Source: Gammaproteobacteria bacterium (GTDB taxonomy: Bacteria; Pseudomonadota; Gammaproteobacteria; SZUA-229). From it: a DNA stretch of 64,000 nt. Below are positions 54,329-63,108 of the stretch, in pieces. Location of the stretch: NCBI GenBank assembly GCA_029882215.1, contig JAOULC010000008.1:1-64000 (forward strand), read 5' to 3'. A program made the translations under genes and the position numbers. Numbering within the stretch: position 1 is the first letter of the stretch; every line of letters begins with the position of its first letter. The notes beneath the pieces were generated by a model, which was not told the origin of the DNA, made no database searches, and saw only the letters and a list, made by a program, of their open reading frames with translations.

Positions 54329-54784
54329 ATGGAAGTTATATTACTTGAGAAAGTAGATCGTTTAGGCGGTCTTGGCGACAAAGTTAACGTAAAAGCGGGC
54401 TTTGCGCGCAATTTCTTGTTGCCACAAGGCAAGGCTGCTTTTGCAACGGCAGAAAACTTAGAAGCATTTGAAGCACGCCGTGCCGAGCTTGAAAAACAGG
54501 CTATTGAGACACTGGCTGCCGCTGAAGCCCGTAAGGCTAAGCTGGATGGTATGGAAGTATCTATCACTGTGCGTGCCGGTACTGAAGGCAAACTGTTCGG
54601 TTCGATCGGTACGGTTGATATTGCAGAGCACGTTACCGCTATGGGTATTGAACTGGCTAAGCGTGAAGTGCGTATGCCGCATGGTGCTATCCGTCAGGCC
54701 GGCGAATACGATATTGCTGTTCACCTGCTGACTGATGTTAATGCCACTCTGAAACTGACTGTTATCGGTCAGGAAGACGAGTAA
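54329..54784 (+). CDS. rplI: Ribosomal protein bL9
   Basis: ATG 54329 with AGAGG eight bases upstream; a GTG one codon earlier is not needed. The 151-aa two-domain 50S protein begins [32 protein letters not shown], the hallmark rRNA-binding N-domain. The long connecting helix ([17 protein letters not shown]) and C-domain ([14 protein letters not shown]) follow. It ends the rpsF operon; two hairpins follow. Confidence 0.97.
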   Translation: MEVILLEKVDRLGGLGDKVNVKAGFARNFLLPQGKAAFATAENLEAFEARRAELEKQAIETLAAAEARKAKLDGMEVSITVRAGTEGKLFGSIGTVDIAEHVTAMGIELAKREVRMPHGAIRQAGEYDIAVHLLTDVNATLKLTVIGQEDE

Positions 54785-54789
54785 TTAAC

Positions 54790-54858
54790 TCGCCGGATTA
54801 TTCCGGCGAATTAATTAGCATCACAAAAGCCTGCTCAGGTTTTCCTGCGCAGGCTTTT
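54790..54858 (+). terminator. Two hairpins after rplI
   Basis: TCGCCGGA/TCCGGCGA with loop TTAT (54790-54809), then AAAAGCCTGC...CAGG/CCTG...GCAGGCTTTT (54825-54858) with loop TTTT. The second has A- and T-tracts at its ends and is the likely main terminator before dnaB. Confidence 0.75.
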
Positions 54859-54999
54859 GTGCGTTTGATGTCTTTAGCATATCTTTTCATTGTGCGCTTT
54901 AGCGACAGCTTTATGCCATAATTGGGCTATTCTCTTCAATCTTTGTAAATGTATAAGTGCCTGATTGCACGTAATCAGGTGCTATGGTTTAATTTCAAT

Positions 55000-56397
55000 A
55001 TGGCAGAAACAATTCCGTATATTGGTGACTCTGAAGTCAGTCAATTAAAAGTACCACCGCATTCGATTGAAGCAGAACAGGCCGTATTAGGCGGGTTGAT
55101 GCTGGACAATCTTGCGTGGGAGAAAATCGCTGACCGGGTTGATGATAATGACTTTTATCGACATGACCACCGGCTAATATTTCGCGCTATTCGTGAGCAG
55201 GAAGCGAAAGATGTACCGAATGATGCGGTCACCCTTTCGCAACATTTGCATTCAATCGATTTGCTCGAAGAGGCGGGTGGGCTGGCATATCTTGGTCGTC
55301 TGGCTAAAGAAACCCCGACCGCAGCCAATATCAAAGCCTATGCGGATATTGTGCGCGAGAAATCGGTACTGCGGCAGCTGGCAGCAGTGGGAACAGAGAT
55401 CGCCAGCAGTGCTTATAATCAGGAAGGTCGTGACAGCAAAGAGCTGCTTGAGGAAGCAGAAAAGCAGGTCTTTAAAATTGCCGAAAGCGGCAATCGTAAC
55501 CAAAAAGGCTTTCTTGGAATGTCGTCGCTGCTGAAAAGCACGGTTGACCAGATTGATCAGTTGTATCAAAACGAAGGCGCCATTACCGGTATTTCAACCG
55601 GTTTTGAGAAATTTGATGAGATGACTTCGGGCTTGCAGGCCGGTGAACTGGTGATTGTCGCAGGTCGCCCGTCAATGGGTAAAACGACATTTGCTATGAA
55701 CCTGGTCGAAAATGCCGCTATTGGCAGTGGTAAAACGGTTGGTGTGTTTAGTTTAGAGATGCCGGGTGAATCGCTGTCCATGCGTATGATTTCATCACTG
55801 GGTCGCATCGATCAGCACAATTTACGTTCCGGCCAGATCAAAGATGATGACTGGGCAAGAATCACCTCGACCGTGAGTATGCTATCGCAGGCTAAAATCT
55901 TTGTTGATGATACGGGAGGCTTATCACCGACTGAGCTACGTGCCCGTGCCAGACGACTAAAAAGAGAACATGGTTTAGATTTAATCGTTATCGATTACTT
56001 ACAGTTAATGCAGGGCAGTGCTAAATCAGCATCCGAAAACAGAACCGCCGAAGTCTCTGAGATTTCCCGTTCATTAAAAGGTCTGGCTAAAGAGCTGGAA
56101 ATACCGGTTATTGCGTTGTCGCAGCTAAACCGAAGTCTTGAGCAGCGTACGGATAAACGACCGGTGATGTCAGACTTGCGTGAGTCCGGAGCGATTGAGC
56201 AAGATGCCGATTTAATCGTCTTTATTTACCGTGATGAAGTCTATAACGAAGACAGTGAGCAAAAAGGCACGGCGGAAATCATTATTGCCAAGCAAAGAAA
56301 CGGTCCGATCGGTAAAGTGCGTTTAACTTTTCTTGGTAAGTACACACGCTTTGAAAATCACATGCCTGAGGTGTATGGCGGCGGTGATGATTATTAA
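55000..56397 (+). CDS. dnaB: Replicative DNA helicase DnaB
   Basis: Hexameric 5'-3' helicase at the replication fork. I chose ATG 55000 (MAETIPYIGDSEVSQLKVPP), about 465 aa; a frame from 54949 adds 17 atypical residues. N-terminal domain: HSIEAEQAVLGGLMLDN. The RecA-like domain has Walker A GRPSMGKTTFAMN and Walker B LIVIDYLQLM. SQLNRSLEQRTDKRPVMSDLRESGAIEQDAD is also seen. No intein is present. The stop overlaps the alr start (TAATG), so alr is coupled to it, an order found in many gammaproteobacteria. Confidence 0.96.
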   Translation: MAETIPYIGDSEVSQLKVPPHSIEAEQAVLGGLMLDNLAWEKIADRVDDNDFYRHDHRLIFRAIREQEAKDVPNDAVTLSQHLHSIDLLEEAGGLAYLGRLAKETPTAANIKAYADIVREKSVLRQLAAVGTEIASSAYNQEGRDSKELLEEAEKQVFKIAESGNRNQKGFLGMSSLLKSTVDQIDQLYQNEGAITGISTGFEKFDEMTSGLQAGELVIVAGRPSMGKTTFAMNLVENAAIGSGKTVGVFSLEMPGESLSMRMISSLGRIDQHNLRSGQIKDDDWARITSTVSMLSQAKIFVDDTGGLSPTELRARARRLKREHGLDLIVIDYLQLMQGSAKSASENRTAEVSEISRSLKGLAKELEIPVIALSQLNRSLEQRTDKRPVMSDLRESGAIEQDADLIVFIYRDEVYNEDSEQKGTAEIIIAKQRNGPIGKVRLTFLGKYTRFENHMPEVYGGGDDY

Positions 56398-57461
56398 TGA
56401 AACGCAGTTCGCGCTTAGAAATCAATCTTGATGCCTTAACGCACAATCTTTCGGTTGTGCGTAAACACGCCAATGATGCCAATATTATCGCTGTCATCAA
56501 AGCCAATGCTTATGGCCATGGTATGCTCGCCGTTGCCCGCCACCTTGCCGGTAAGGTAGATGCGCTCGCGGTCGCCTGTGTTTCAGAGGCGCATTATCTG
56601 AGAGATAATGGCATAGACTCAGCAATTGTTGTGCTGCAGGGTTTTCATAATTTGAGCCAGTTAGATTTGTGTTTTCAACTGGATCTGCAGCCTGTGTGCC
56701 ATCAGTCATGGCAGATAGAATTACTGAAACAGCATCAGTCTGACAAGCAGCTTAGCTGCTGGTTAAAGCTCGATAGTGGCATGCACCGTCTGGGTGTGCC
56801 AATGCAAGATGCACAGTTATATACCGAACAGTTGCTTAAGCTCGCGGCAGTGAAAAAACTCAGGGTGATGACTCATTTTGCCAGTGCAGATGAAGAAAAT
56901 GCGCTGTTGAACCAGCAGCAACTGGATGCATTTAATAGCTACCATGCAGGTCTTACATTAGAAGCCAGCATGGCAAATTCTGCAGCGATTTTATCACTTC
57001 CGGATACAATCAAAGACTGGGTCAGGCCAGGACTGATGTTATATGGAGTGTCACCATTCGCGGACAAACCCGCATCTGTTTTTGGCTTAAAACCGGTTAT
57101 GACATTAAAGAGTTATGTCGTGGCCATCAATCAGTTGCCAGCCGGTCAGGCGGTTGGTTATGGCAGTTGCTGGAGTTGTTCGCGTGATAGTCAGGTCGCT
57201 GTGGTTGCGATTGGCTATGGTGATGGTTATCCGCGTCATGCGAGTAACGGCACGCCGGTGCTCATTAATGGTAAACGTTATCCGCTGGTCGGCCGAGTTT
57301 CAATGGACATGATCACGGTTGATATTACAGCCACTGGGGCTGCTATTGAAATAGGCGATGAAGTTATTTTGTGGGGTGAGGAGCTGGATGTGGGTGAAGT
57401 GGCCGAGTGCTCAACCACGATCGCCTATGAACTATTGTGTAATACCGGCAGAGCTAATTAG
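56397..57461 (+). CDS. alr: Alanine racemase
   Basis: A PLP enzyme making D-alanine for peptidoglycan. The 354-aa product has the cofactor Lys35 in AVIKANAYGHG, the TIM-barrel stretch LKLDSGMHRLGV and the second catalytic Tyr region AVGYGSCWSCSRD. VAVVAIGYGDGYPRH and GRVSMDMITVDIT complete the family. It overlaps dnaB by one base. This is the only alr in the window. Confidence 0.96.
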   Translation: MKRSSRLEINLDALTHNLSVVRKHANDANIIAVIKANAYGHGMLAVARHLAGKVDALAVACVSEAHYLRDNGIDSAIVVLQGFHNLSQLDLCFQLDLQPVCHQSWQIELLKQHQSDKQLSCWLKLDSGMHRLGVPMQDAQLYTEQLLKLAAVKKLRVMTHFASADEENALLNQQQLDAFNSYHAGLTLEASMANSAAILSLPDTIKDWVRPGLMLYGVSPFADKPASVFGLKPVMTLKSYVVAINQLPAGQAVGYGSCWSCSRDSQVAVVAIGYGDGYPRHASNGTPVLINGKRYPLVGRVSMDMITVDITATGAAIEIGDEVILWGEELDVGEVAECSTTIAYELLCNTGRAN

Positions 57462-57623
57462 TTGTCGTTTCGGCTCGCAATAGCACGGGCTTGCATCTGC
57501 TTTTAATGTGAATTGTGTTAAAGTAAAGCTATTAGCCTGATAACTATTAGTAATTTAATAGCGTGATATAAGAAATCAGGTGCTGTTTATTTAAATAATT
57601 ATAAAAGATTATGGAGTTTTTTT

Positions 57624-58709
57624 ATGTTCTTTCGCATGAAATTTTTCTGGGTTTACGGCCTGGTTATTGCACTCAGTGGGTGTGGTGGTGCAACGGTTAT
57701 GTTTCGTGGTGATTCCTCTCATACCGGCAGATCAAGCAGTTCTGGCATAGAAAAACTGGATAAGCTGAAATGGAAGTTTAACCTGCCTGATAAAAGCTAT
57801 TCATCGCCAATTGCAGCAGGCGATAAAGCTTTTATTGGCTGTAAAGACGGATATTTATATGCTGTGAATACAGCTGATGGCTCTCTTGCCTGGAAATTCA
57901 GAACAGAAGGGAATATTGAGGTGCCTGTCGCTGTTTCCGGCGACCTCGTTTATTTAGCCAGCTGGGATGGGCAGTTGTATGCCATTAATATAGAGAATGG
58001 TGCCACTCAGTGGAGTTTCAGAACCGAAGGACAGATCTACTCAGCACCCACCATACACAATGGTGTGGTTTATTTTGGCAGTGAAGATAAACATTTATAT
58101 GCGATTAATGCTGAAACAGGCGCAGAACTGTGGCGCTTTGAAACTCAGGGTGGTATTCCAACGTCACCGGCAGTAAAAGATGGCTTTGCCTATGTTTCAA
58201 GCCTTGATGGTTTTATGTATGCGGTTAATATCAAATCAGGTCAGGAACAATGGAAGTTCAGAGTAGGTGCCCGAATTTATTCATCGCCCGCGGTTGATGA
58301 CGAGAAGTTGTATTTTGGCAGTGATAACAAACGGCTTTATGCGGTCAATCTAAAAACAGGGCAGGAAGTCTGGAATAAGAAAACAGCCGGTCGTGTTTAT
58401 TCTTCGCCTGCCATAAGTGGCGAGAGTATTATCTTTGGCAGTGGTGACAGTTATGTTTATTCACTGAATAAAGCCAACGGAAAGAGAATATGGGAATATA
58501 AAACATCCGGTGCTGTTTTATCATCTCCTACCATTGCTTCTGAGATAACCTATATAGGCAGCCATGATAATCATGTCTATGCCCTGAGTGAAACAGGTAA
58601 GTTATTATGGAAATACAAAACAGCCAGCACGGTTTTAGCATCACCGTCAGCTCACGATGGAATGATAATGTTTAACAGTATTTCCGGTGAGTTATACGCG
58701 GTTAAATAA
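57624..58709 (+). CDS. PQQ-type beta-propeller lipoprotein
   Basis: GGAG lies seven bases before the ATG. The 361-aa product has a lipoprotein signal ending ALSGC, then about seven near-identical 40-residue blades, each like YAVNTADGSLAWKFRTEG and VYFGSEDKHLYAINAETG. This is a BamB-like/PQQ-repeat beta-propeller, exported and lipid-anchored. The regular repeats differ from canonical BamB, and the usual der/hisS neighbours are absent, so it is a paralogue. No PQQ-dehydrogenase active-site features are obvious, so a scaffold or assembly role is likelier than catalysis. Confidence 0.82.
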   Translation: MFFRMKFFWVYGLVIALSGCGGATVMFRGDSSHTGRSSSSGIEKLDKLKWKFNLPDKSYSSPIAAGDKAFIGCKDGYLYAVNTADGSLAWKFRTEGNIEVPVAVSGDLVYLASWDGQLYAINIENGATQWSFRTEGQIYSAPTIHNGVVYFGSEDKHLYAINAETGAELWRFETQGGIPTSPAVKDGFAYVSSLDGFMYAVNIKSGQEQWKFRVGARIYSSPAVDDEKLYFGSDNKRLYAVNLKTGQEVWNKKTAGRVYSSPAISGESIIFGSGDSYVYSLNKANGKRIWEYKTSGAVLSSPTIASEITYIGSHDNHVYALSETGKLLWKYKTASTVLASPSAHDGMIMFNSISGELYAVK

Positions 58710-58739
58710 TTTACACGGATAATCTATACTTGGATAATC

Positions 58740-58777
58740 ATATAAAAAGGCTGGACACTTGTTCAGCCTTTTTATAT
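58740..58777. terminator. Bidirectional terminator after the propeller gene
   Basis: ATATAAAAAGGCTG pairs perfectly with CAGCCTTTTTATAT around a 10-base loop. It serves the propeller gene on one strand and the AddB-like gene on the other; the latter's stop codon lies in the right arm. Confidence 0.92.
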
Positions 58778-61675
58778 GGGCTGATTTAATGTCCAGAAGT
58801 CCTTTCGGCACAGACCTGACATTTTACAGAACTGGCAAATGTCATCATGGCCGTTTGAAATAAGAGGTGTATGATTTTGCATTTCATTTAGCAGCTGAAT
58901 AAATCTTTTTTGTGTCCGGGCTGTGGTTTCTGTCAGTTCTTCATCTTCAAGCGAGGCACCGCTACTGACTTTTCCATAAGAGTCATCGAGCTTTAAATAC
59001 TCAACCCTTGTCACCTTTTCCATTAGTAAAGCATAGTTGCTTAGCTGGATGTCTTCACCGTGGATGACGTCACTTTGTGATGCTGTCTGGCTGCTGGTTT
59101 TGTAATCAATGATACCGAATCCGGATTGCTGTTTGTCGATTCTGTCTATCCGTCCCTTTAATTCGATATTGTCAGCGATGGTTGTCTGCTGATCGGTTTC
59201 AGCCTTATAAAATGTCCAGTCTTTTTCCCGCTGCTGTTGCCATTTGAGATAACTATCACAATGATCAAGCCAGCGCTTTAACCAGCCGCGGTGTAAAAAA
59301 TTGTCTTCAACATCCTGACGAAAAATTCTTTCCGATATGTCACGCAGCAGTACCAACGAGCTATCAAAACAGGTTTTGGGTTCATCAGAGAGATGGTACA
59401 GCTCCAGAATCTTATGTACCTTCTGACCGTACTCAGATTTCTGCAGCTCTAATACTAATTCTTCAGGAGCCGTTAATTTCAATACATCATTGGCAAAAAA
59501 CTGATAAGGGCAATTGATGAGGCGTTGATGGCGTGAAGCCGAGAAATTATCAGGTATCTGTAACTTTTCAATAGCCGGAGCTGAGGCTTTAGCCAGCTCA
59601 GGTAAAGGAATCTCTTTCGACGCAAGTACTGTGGTCTTTTCGGTTTTTAACAGACTGTAAAGCTCTGTGGGGGACAGCGAACTGTCATCTGACCTCTGGT
59701 ACAGATCAATAATAGTCTGCAGCCAGGGTGAAGCCTGTTGTGTTTCATTATCTTTTTCTGCGCAGTAGCTGAGCAGAGTATCATCGGCACTTTGCAGCAG
59801 CCGGCGGAATAAATAATACTGTTCAGATTTTTTTTGTTTCCAGTCGGGAAGACCCAAAGACTGTCTCACAGAGTGATTAAAGAACGGTGTTTTCGGCGCT
59901 GAGCCTGGTAGCTGAGTCGCATCAGCAGATGCGATGATCAGACCGTCATAATAACCGCTGTTGGACTGACTAAGGTTGAGTAGTCTTACATGTGATGCCG
60001 CGCTGCTTGGGCTGTAATGATGGTTTTCAAAAGAGCTGGCCAGCCAGGTTCTGAAATCAAACCAGTTCATTTTCGGGTTTGCCGCAGCACAGGCATTTAG
60101 CATGTGCGTGATTTCGGCTAGCACATTTTCACCTGCTTCATTTTGCTGTAAAGATGCGCTAATACCCAGTTGAGTCAGGCTCAGTGATAAAGCATCGAGA
60201 TACTGGCTGGCGGGGATAGCTTCATTGCTGTGAAATAATGTAAGCAGTGGTGAGGCAAAGGTTTCTATGTCACTGAGCAACTGGCTGATTTTCAGATAAC
60301 AGTCGCTTTCCCAGTGCGTCAGCCGGTCTTTTCTCAGCTTAAGTGCGTTCAGGTAGCGTTTGATATTAGCGGTTACTTTTTCGTGATAGACGATGTCCTG
60401 TTCAAAGCGATAGCTGTGGGCAAGTAAGTCATCGTCAGGATTAGTGAAGAATGGTGATTTCAAAAAATCCAGAAATGTGATGGCCGAAAAGTCCTGTTCG
60501 ATACATTCCAGCCAGCGTTCTACAATACTGGCCGCATTAGTGGTTGAGAGTGACCAGCCGACTGAGTCCACAAGGTTTACTCCGGAGCGTTCTAATAAGG
60601 CTCTGAGTCTTCTTGCCAGTTTTCTGTTTTCAGTGACGACGGCAATGTTTCGTTTGCCCTGCAATAACCATTTCCTTACCTGCAAATCTACTGCATTGGC
60701 TTCATCCTCTTCACTGACTGCGGCAAAGACCTTGAAGCCCTTTGATACATCGCTGTGATTAATCAGTTCGGCACGCTGATGAAGGGGTAACTGATGCTGG
60801 AAAGCACAATTAATCGTATTGTCAAAAAGCTTCTGTGAAGCAGTGACGGTCTCTTTGAAATTCAGAGACTGAATAATGGGTGCTATGAAATGATCCGGGT
60901 GCTGCTGATTGTGAATGTCTGCGGGGCTGGCCTGAATAAAGAAACGCACAGGATTTAAGAGAGCCAGTTTCTTTATTAAAAGCAGTTCGTTACTGGTTAA
61001 TTTTTGCGCGCCAGCGATAATAAAGCACTTGTTCTTTATATTTTGTGCAGAGATATTTTTCAGTCGTTGTGCATAAATAGTGGTCTGGTCTAACAGTTTC
61101 TCATCGCTGAGTTGCTGCTGCCATGCCTGCCATAAAGTATAGACGAGCTGTGCTTCATTGCTGAGGTGCTCAGGATTGGATGGTGTGCCATAGAGCGTCT
61201 TGATTTTATTAACCCAGTCAGCCTCAGCAAAGTCAGTGGGGTTCAGGTCATTCAGGCTTAATTCATCAAACAGCTGCAACAGTGAGGCAGAGACCTGCCA
61301 TAAGTTTTCATTTTCAAAATGCGCAGGGTAAGCTTGCAGCGCTTCCAGAATAATCAGCTGGCGACAGTGGTTATTGATAAATGTAGCATCCTGTTCGGCC
61401 AGTGAAATATTTGTTTCAATCCATTTTTTAAGCGGGCTGATTTCAGCACCGATAATAGCGCTGACTTGCTGCGATGCTAGATAGGCTAGTAGTGATTTTC
61501 TAAAGGTATAAATCAGATCCGGGGCGGGTACAAAGATAACCAGTTCTGTCAGGTCGGGTAGCTGCGGTTTAAAGTGCTGGTAAATGTACTCACTGATAAC
61601 CTGCTGCAGGTTGACACCGTGTTCTACAAACAGAAATTCACCGCCGTCGGTATCAGGGGTACTTATGCCAGCCAC
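58772..61675 (-). CDS. AddB-like PD-(D/E)XK nuclease
   Basis: A 967-aa RecB/AddB-type protein resembling the gammaproteobacterial probable DNA repair protein family. The N-terminal helicase-like region lacks a recognisable Walker A (the equivalent stretch is VIFVPAPDLIYTFRKS), so it is likely inactive as a motor. The C-terminal nuclease domain has GRIDRIDKQQSGFGIIDYKTSS at about 845-865, with the catalytic Asp and Lys. Four Cys for an iron-sulfur cluster flank it: one in NCPYQFFA and three in CQFCKMSGLC near residue 950. No AddA-like UvrD helicase adjoins it. It starts 5 bp after fdxA, an iron-sulfur ferredoxin. Confidence 0.83.
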   Translation of the reverse strand: MAGISTPDTDGGEFLFVEHGVNLQQVISEYIYQHFKPQLPDLTELVIFVPAPDLIYTFRKSLLAYLASQQVSAIIGAEISPLKKWIETNISLAEQDATFINNHCRQLIILEALQAYPAHFENENLWQVSASLLQLFDELSLNDLNPTDFAEADWVNKIKTLYGTPSNPEHLSNEAQLVYTLWQAWQQQLSDEKLLDQTTIYAQRLKNISAQNIKNKCFIIAGAQKLTSNELLLIKKLALLNPVRFFIQASPADIHNQQHPDHFIAPIIQSLNFKETVTASQKLFDNTINCAFQHQLPLHQRAELINHSDVSKGFKVFAAVSEEDEANAVDLQVRKWLLQGKRNIAVVTENRKLARRLRALLERSGVNLVDSVGWSLSTTNAASIVERWLECIEQDFSAITFLDFLKSPFFTNPDDDLLAHSYRFEQDIVYHEKVTANIKRYLNALKLRKDRLTHWESDCYLKISQLLSDIETFASPLLTLFHSNEAIPASQYLDALSLSLTQLGISASLQQNEAGENVLAEITHMLNACAAANPKMNWFDFRTWLASSFENHHYSPSSAASHVRLLNLSQSNSGYYDGLIIASADATQLPGSAPKTPFFNHSVRQSLGLPDWKQKKSEQYYLFRRLLQSADDTLLSYCAEKDNETQQASPWLQTIIDLYQRSDDSSLSPTELYSLLKTEKTTVLASKEIPLPELAKASAPAIEKLQIPDNFSASRHQRLINCPYQFFANDVLKLTAPEELVLELQKSEYGQKVHKILELYHLSDEPKTCFDSSLVLLRDISERIFRQDVEDNFLHRGWLKRWLDHCDSYLKWQQQREKDWTFYKAETDQQTTIADNIELKGRIDRIDKQQSGFGIIDYKTSSQTASQSDVIHGEDIQLSNYALLMEKVTRVEYLKLDDSYGKVSSGASLEDEELTETTARTQKRFIQLLNEMQNHTPLISNGHDDICQFCKMSGLCRKDFWTLNQPI

Positions 61676-61680
61676 TATCG

Positions 61681-62004
61681 TTACCTTTCCAGATACTGGA
61701 GTTTGTTCTCAACCCCGTCCCATTCACGCGCATCTGGCAGCTCTGGTTTGATCTGGTTAATCACCGGCCAGATGGCGGCCAGTTCGGCATTTAATTGTGT
61801 AAATATCGACATGTTATCAGGCACATCATCTTCAGCATAAATGGCTTCAGCCGGACAGGCAGGCTCGCATAATGTGCAGTCGATGCATTCATCCGGGTCA
61901 ATAACCAGAAAGTTAGGGCCTTCATGAAAGCAATCAACCGGACAGACATCCACACAGTCTGTGTATTTGCAGCGAATGCAGTTATCTGTAACTACGTAAG
62001 TCAT
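61681..62004 (-). CDS. fdxA: 7Fe-8S ferredoxin FdxA
   Basis: A 107-aa low-potential ferredoxin. The N-terminal [18 protein letters not shown] carries ligands for the 3Fe-4S cluster, and [16 protein letters not shown] those for the 4Fe-4S cluster. The C-terminal extension [17 protein letters not shown] is typical of FdxA. It donates electrons in unspecified pathways. Downstream on the same strand, 5 bp away, is the AddB-like nuclease, which itself appears to need an iron-sulfur cluster. The usual mutS neighbour is absent. Confidence 0.95.
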   Translation of the reverse strand: MTYVVTDNCIRCKYTDCVDVCPVDCFHEGPNFLVIDPDECIDCTLCEPACPAEAIYAEDDVPDNMSIFTQLNAELAAIWPVINQIKPELPDAREWDGVENKLQYLER

Positions 62005-62097
62005 AAGTTTTAATCGTTAAAATATTTTCACGGAGAGTAGCATATAATCGCATGATTGACTGAAATCATGCGGCTATCATTCACAGAAAGGGTGGAT

Positions 62098-62802
62098 TTA
62101 AGCGGGTTCGGTAGACTCTATTTGTTCCAGTCGGTAACCATAATGGTAAATGGACTCAAGCTTCCAGCCATTTTCAGCATTTAATTCTAGTTTTTTCCTG
62201 ATACGGCTGATATGAGTATCTACCGTTCGAGTGTTAATTTCCGCATCACAACCCCAGACATGGGATAACAGGTCAGCGCGTGACAGAACCTGCTCGAGGT
62301 TTCTGAACAGGTAAGAAACTAATTCATATTCTTTTGGTGTCAGGGTTAATGGCTCACCATGACGGGTCAGGCGATGGGATTTATCGTCAAGCGTAAATTC
62401 ACCGGCCGAAATAATGTAACTGACGGGCGTTTCGGCAATAGAATTGCGTCTTTTCAGTGTGTTGAGACGCGCCATGAGTTCACGGCGGTCGATTGGTTTG
62501 ACCATGTAGTCATCAGCACCGGCTTCCAGCACGGTCACGACATCGGTCTTGCTTTCATGACGGGTAGCGAATAAGACGGCTGTGCCCAGCCCCATGTCTT
62601 CGCGAATAATGCGTAAAACTTCTATTCCATCAATGCCAGGCAGATCCCAGTCAAGAATAATGATATCAAAGTCAGTGATGTTCGACTTTTCAAGCAAGGC
62701 TTCACCAGTACTGAATATACTAGGGATATGGCCTGCCGCCTCTAACCAGATAGACAGCATTTCTGATTGATCCGAGTCATCCTCAACAACAGCTATATTC
62801 AC
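62098..62802 (-). CDS. OmpR-family response regulator (orphan)
   Basis: A 234-aa two-domain regulator. The receiver domain has the acidic pair D8/D9, phospho-acceptor D51 (IILDWDLPGIDG), the Thr in FATRHES and the Lys in DYMVKPIDR. The winged-helix DNA-binding domain occupies the C-terminal 100 residues (LTPKEYELVSYLFRNLEQVLSRADLL...TRTVDTHISRIRKKL). All residues for phosphorylation are present. No histidine kinase adjoins it, so its partner is elsewhere. It lies 93 bp upstream of fdxA on the same strand. Confidence 0.92.
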   Translation of the reverse strand: MNIAVVEDDSDQSEMLSIWLEAAGHIPSIFSTGEALLEKSNITDFDIIILDWDLPGIDGIEVLRIIREDMGLGTAVLFATRHESKTDVVTVLEAGADDYMVKPIDRRELMARLNTLKRRNSIAETPVSYIISAGEFTLDDKSHRLTRHGEPLTLTPKEYELVSYLFRNLEQVLSRADLLSHVWGCDAEINTRTVDTHISRIRKKLELNAENGWKLESIYHYGYRLEQIESTEPA

Positions 62803-62971
62803 GGTAATGAACCTATATTTATAATTATGATTTACATTTTAGACACATTCTGGACATATTGCCAGACAGGAGTAGTTTTAAGTGTAAGAAACTTATTTTG
62901 TTAAGATAGAAGGGCTGGGTAAAGCATTAGCGGTTTGCTTGAATAAGCAAAGGAATCTGTGAAGATTGAAA

Positions 62972-63047
62972 TGGCTCCCCGACCTGGACTCGAACCAGGG
63001 ACAAACGGATTAACAGTCCGTTGCTCTACCAACTGAGCTATCAGGGA
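62972..63047 (-). tRNA. tRNA-Asn (GTT)
   Basis: On the minus strand TCCCTGA pairs with TCGGGGA, and the anticodon loop CTGTTAA gives GTT. CCA is encoded. It stands alone between the response regulator and the aminotransferase. Confidence 0.96.
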
Positions 63048-63108
63048 ACACGCTCTTCAACAGAGGGCGCTATATTATAGATTTGCCTTTCGTCGGTCAA
63101 TAGTTAAA

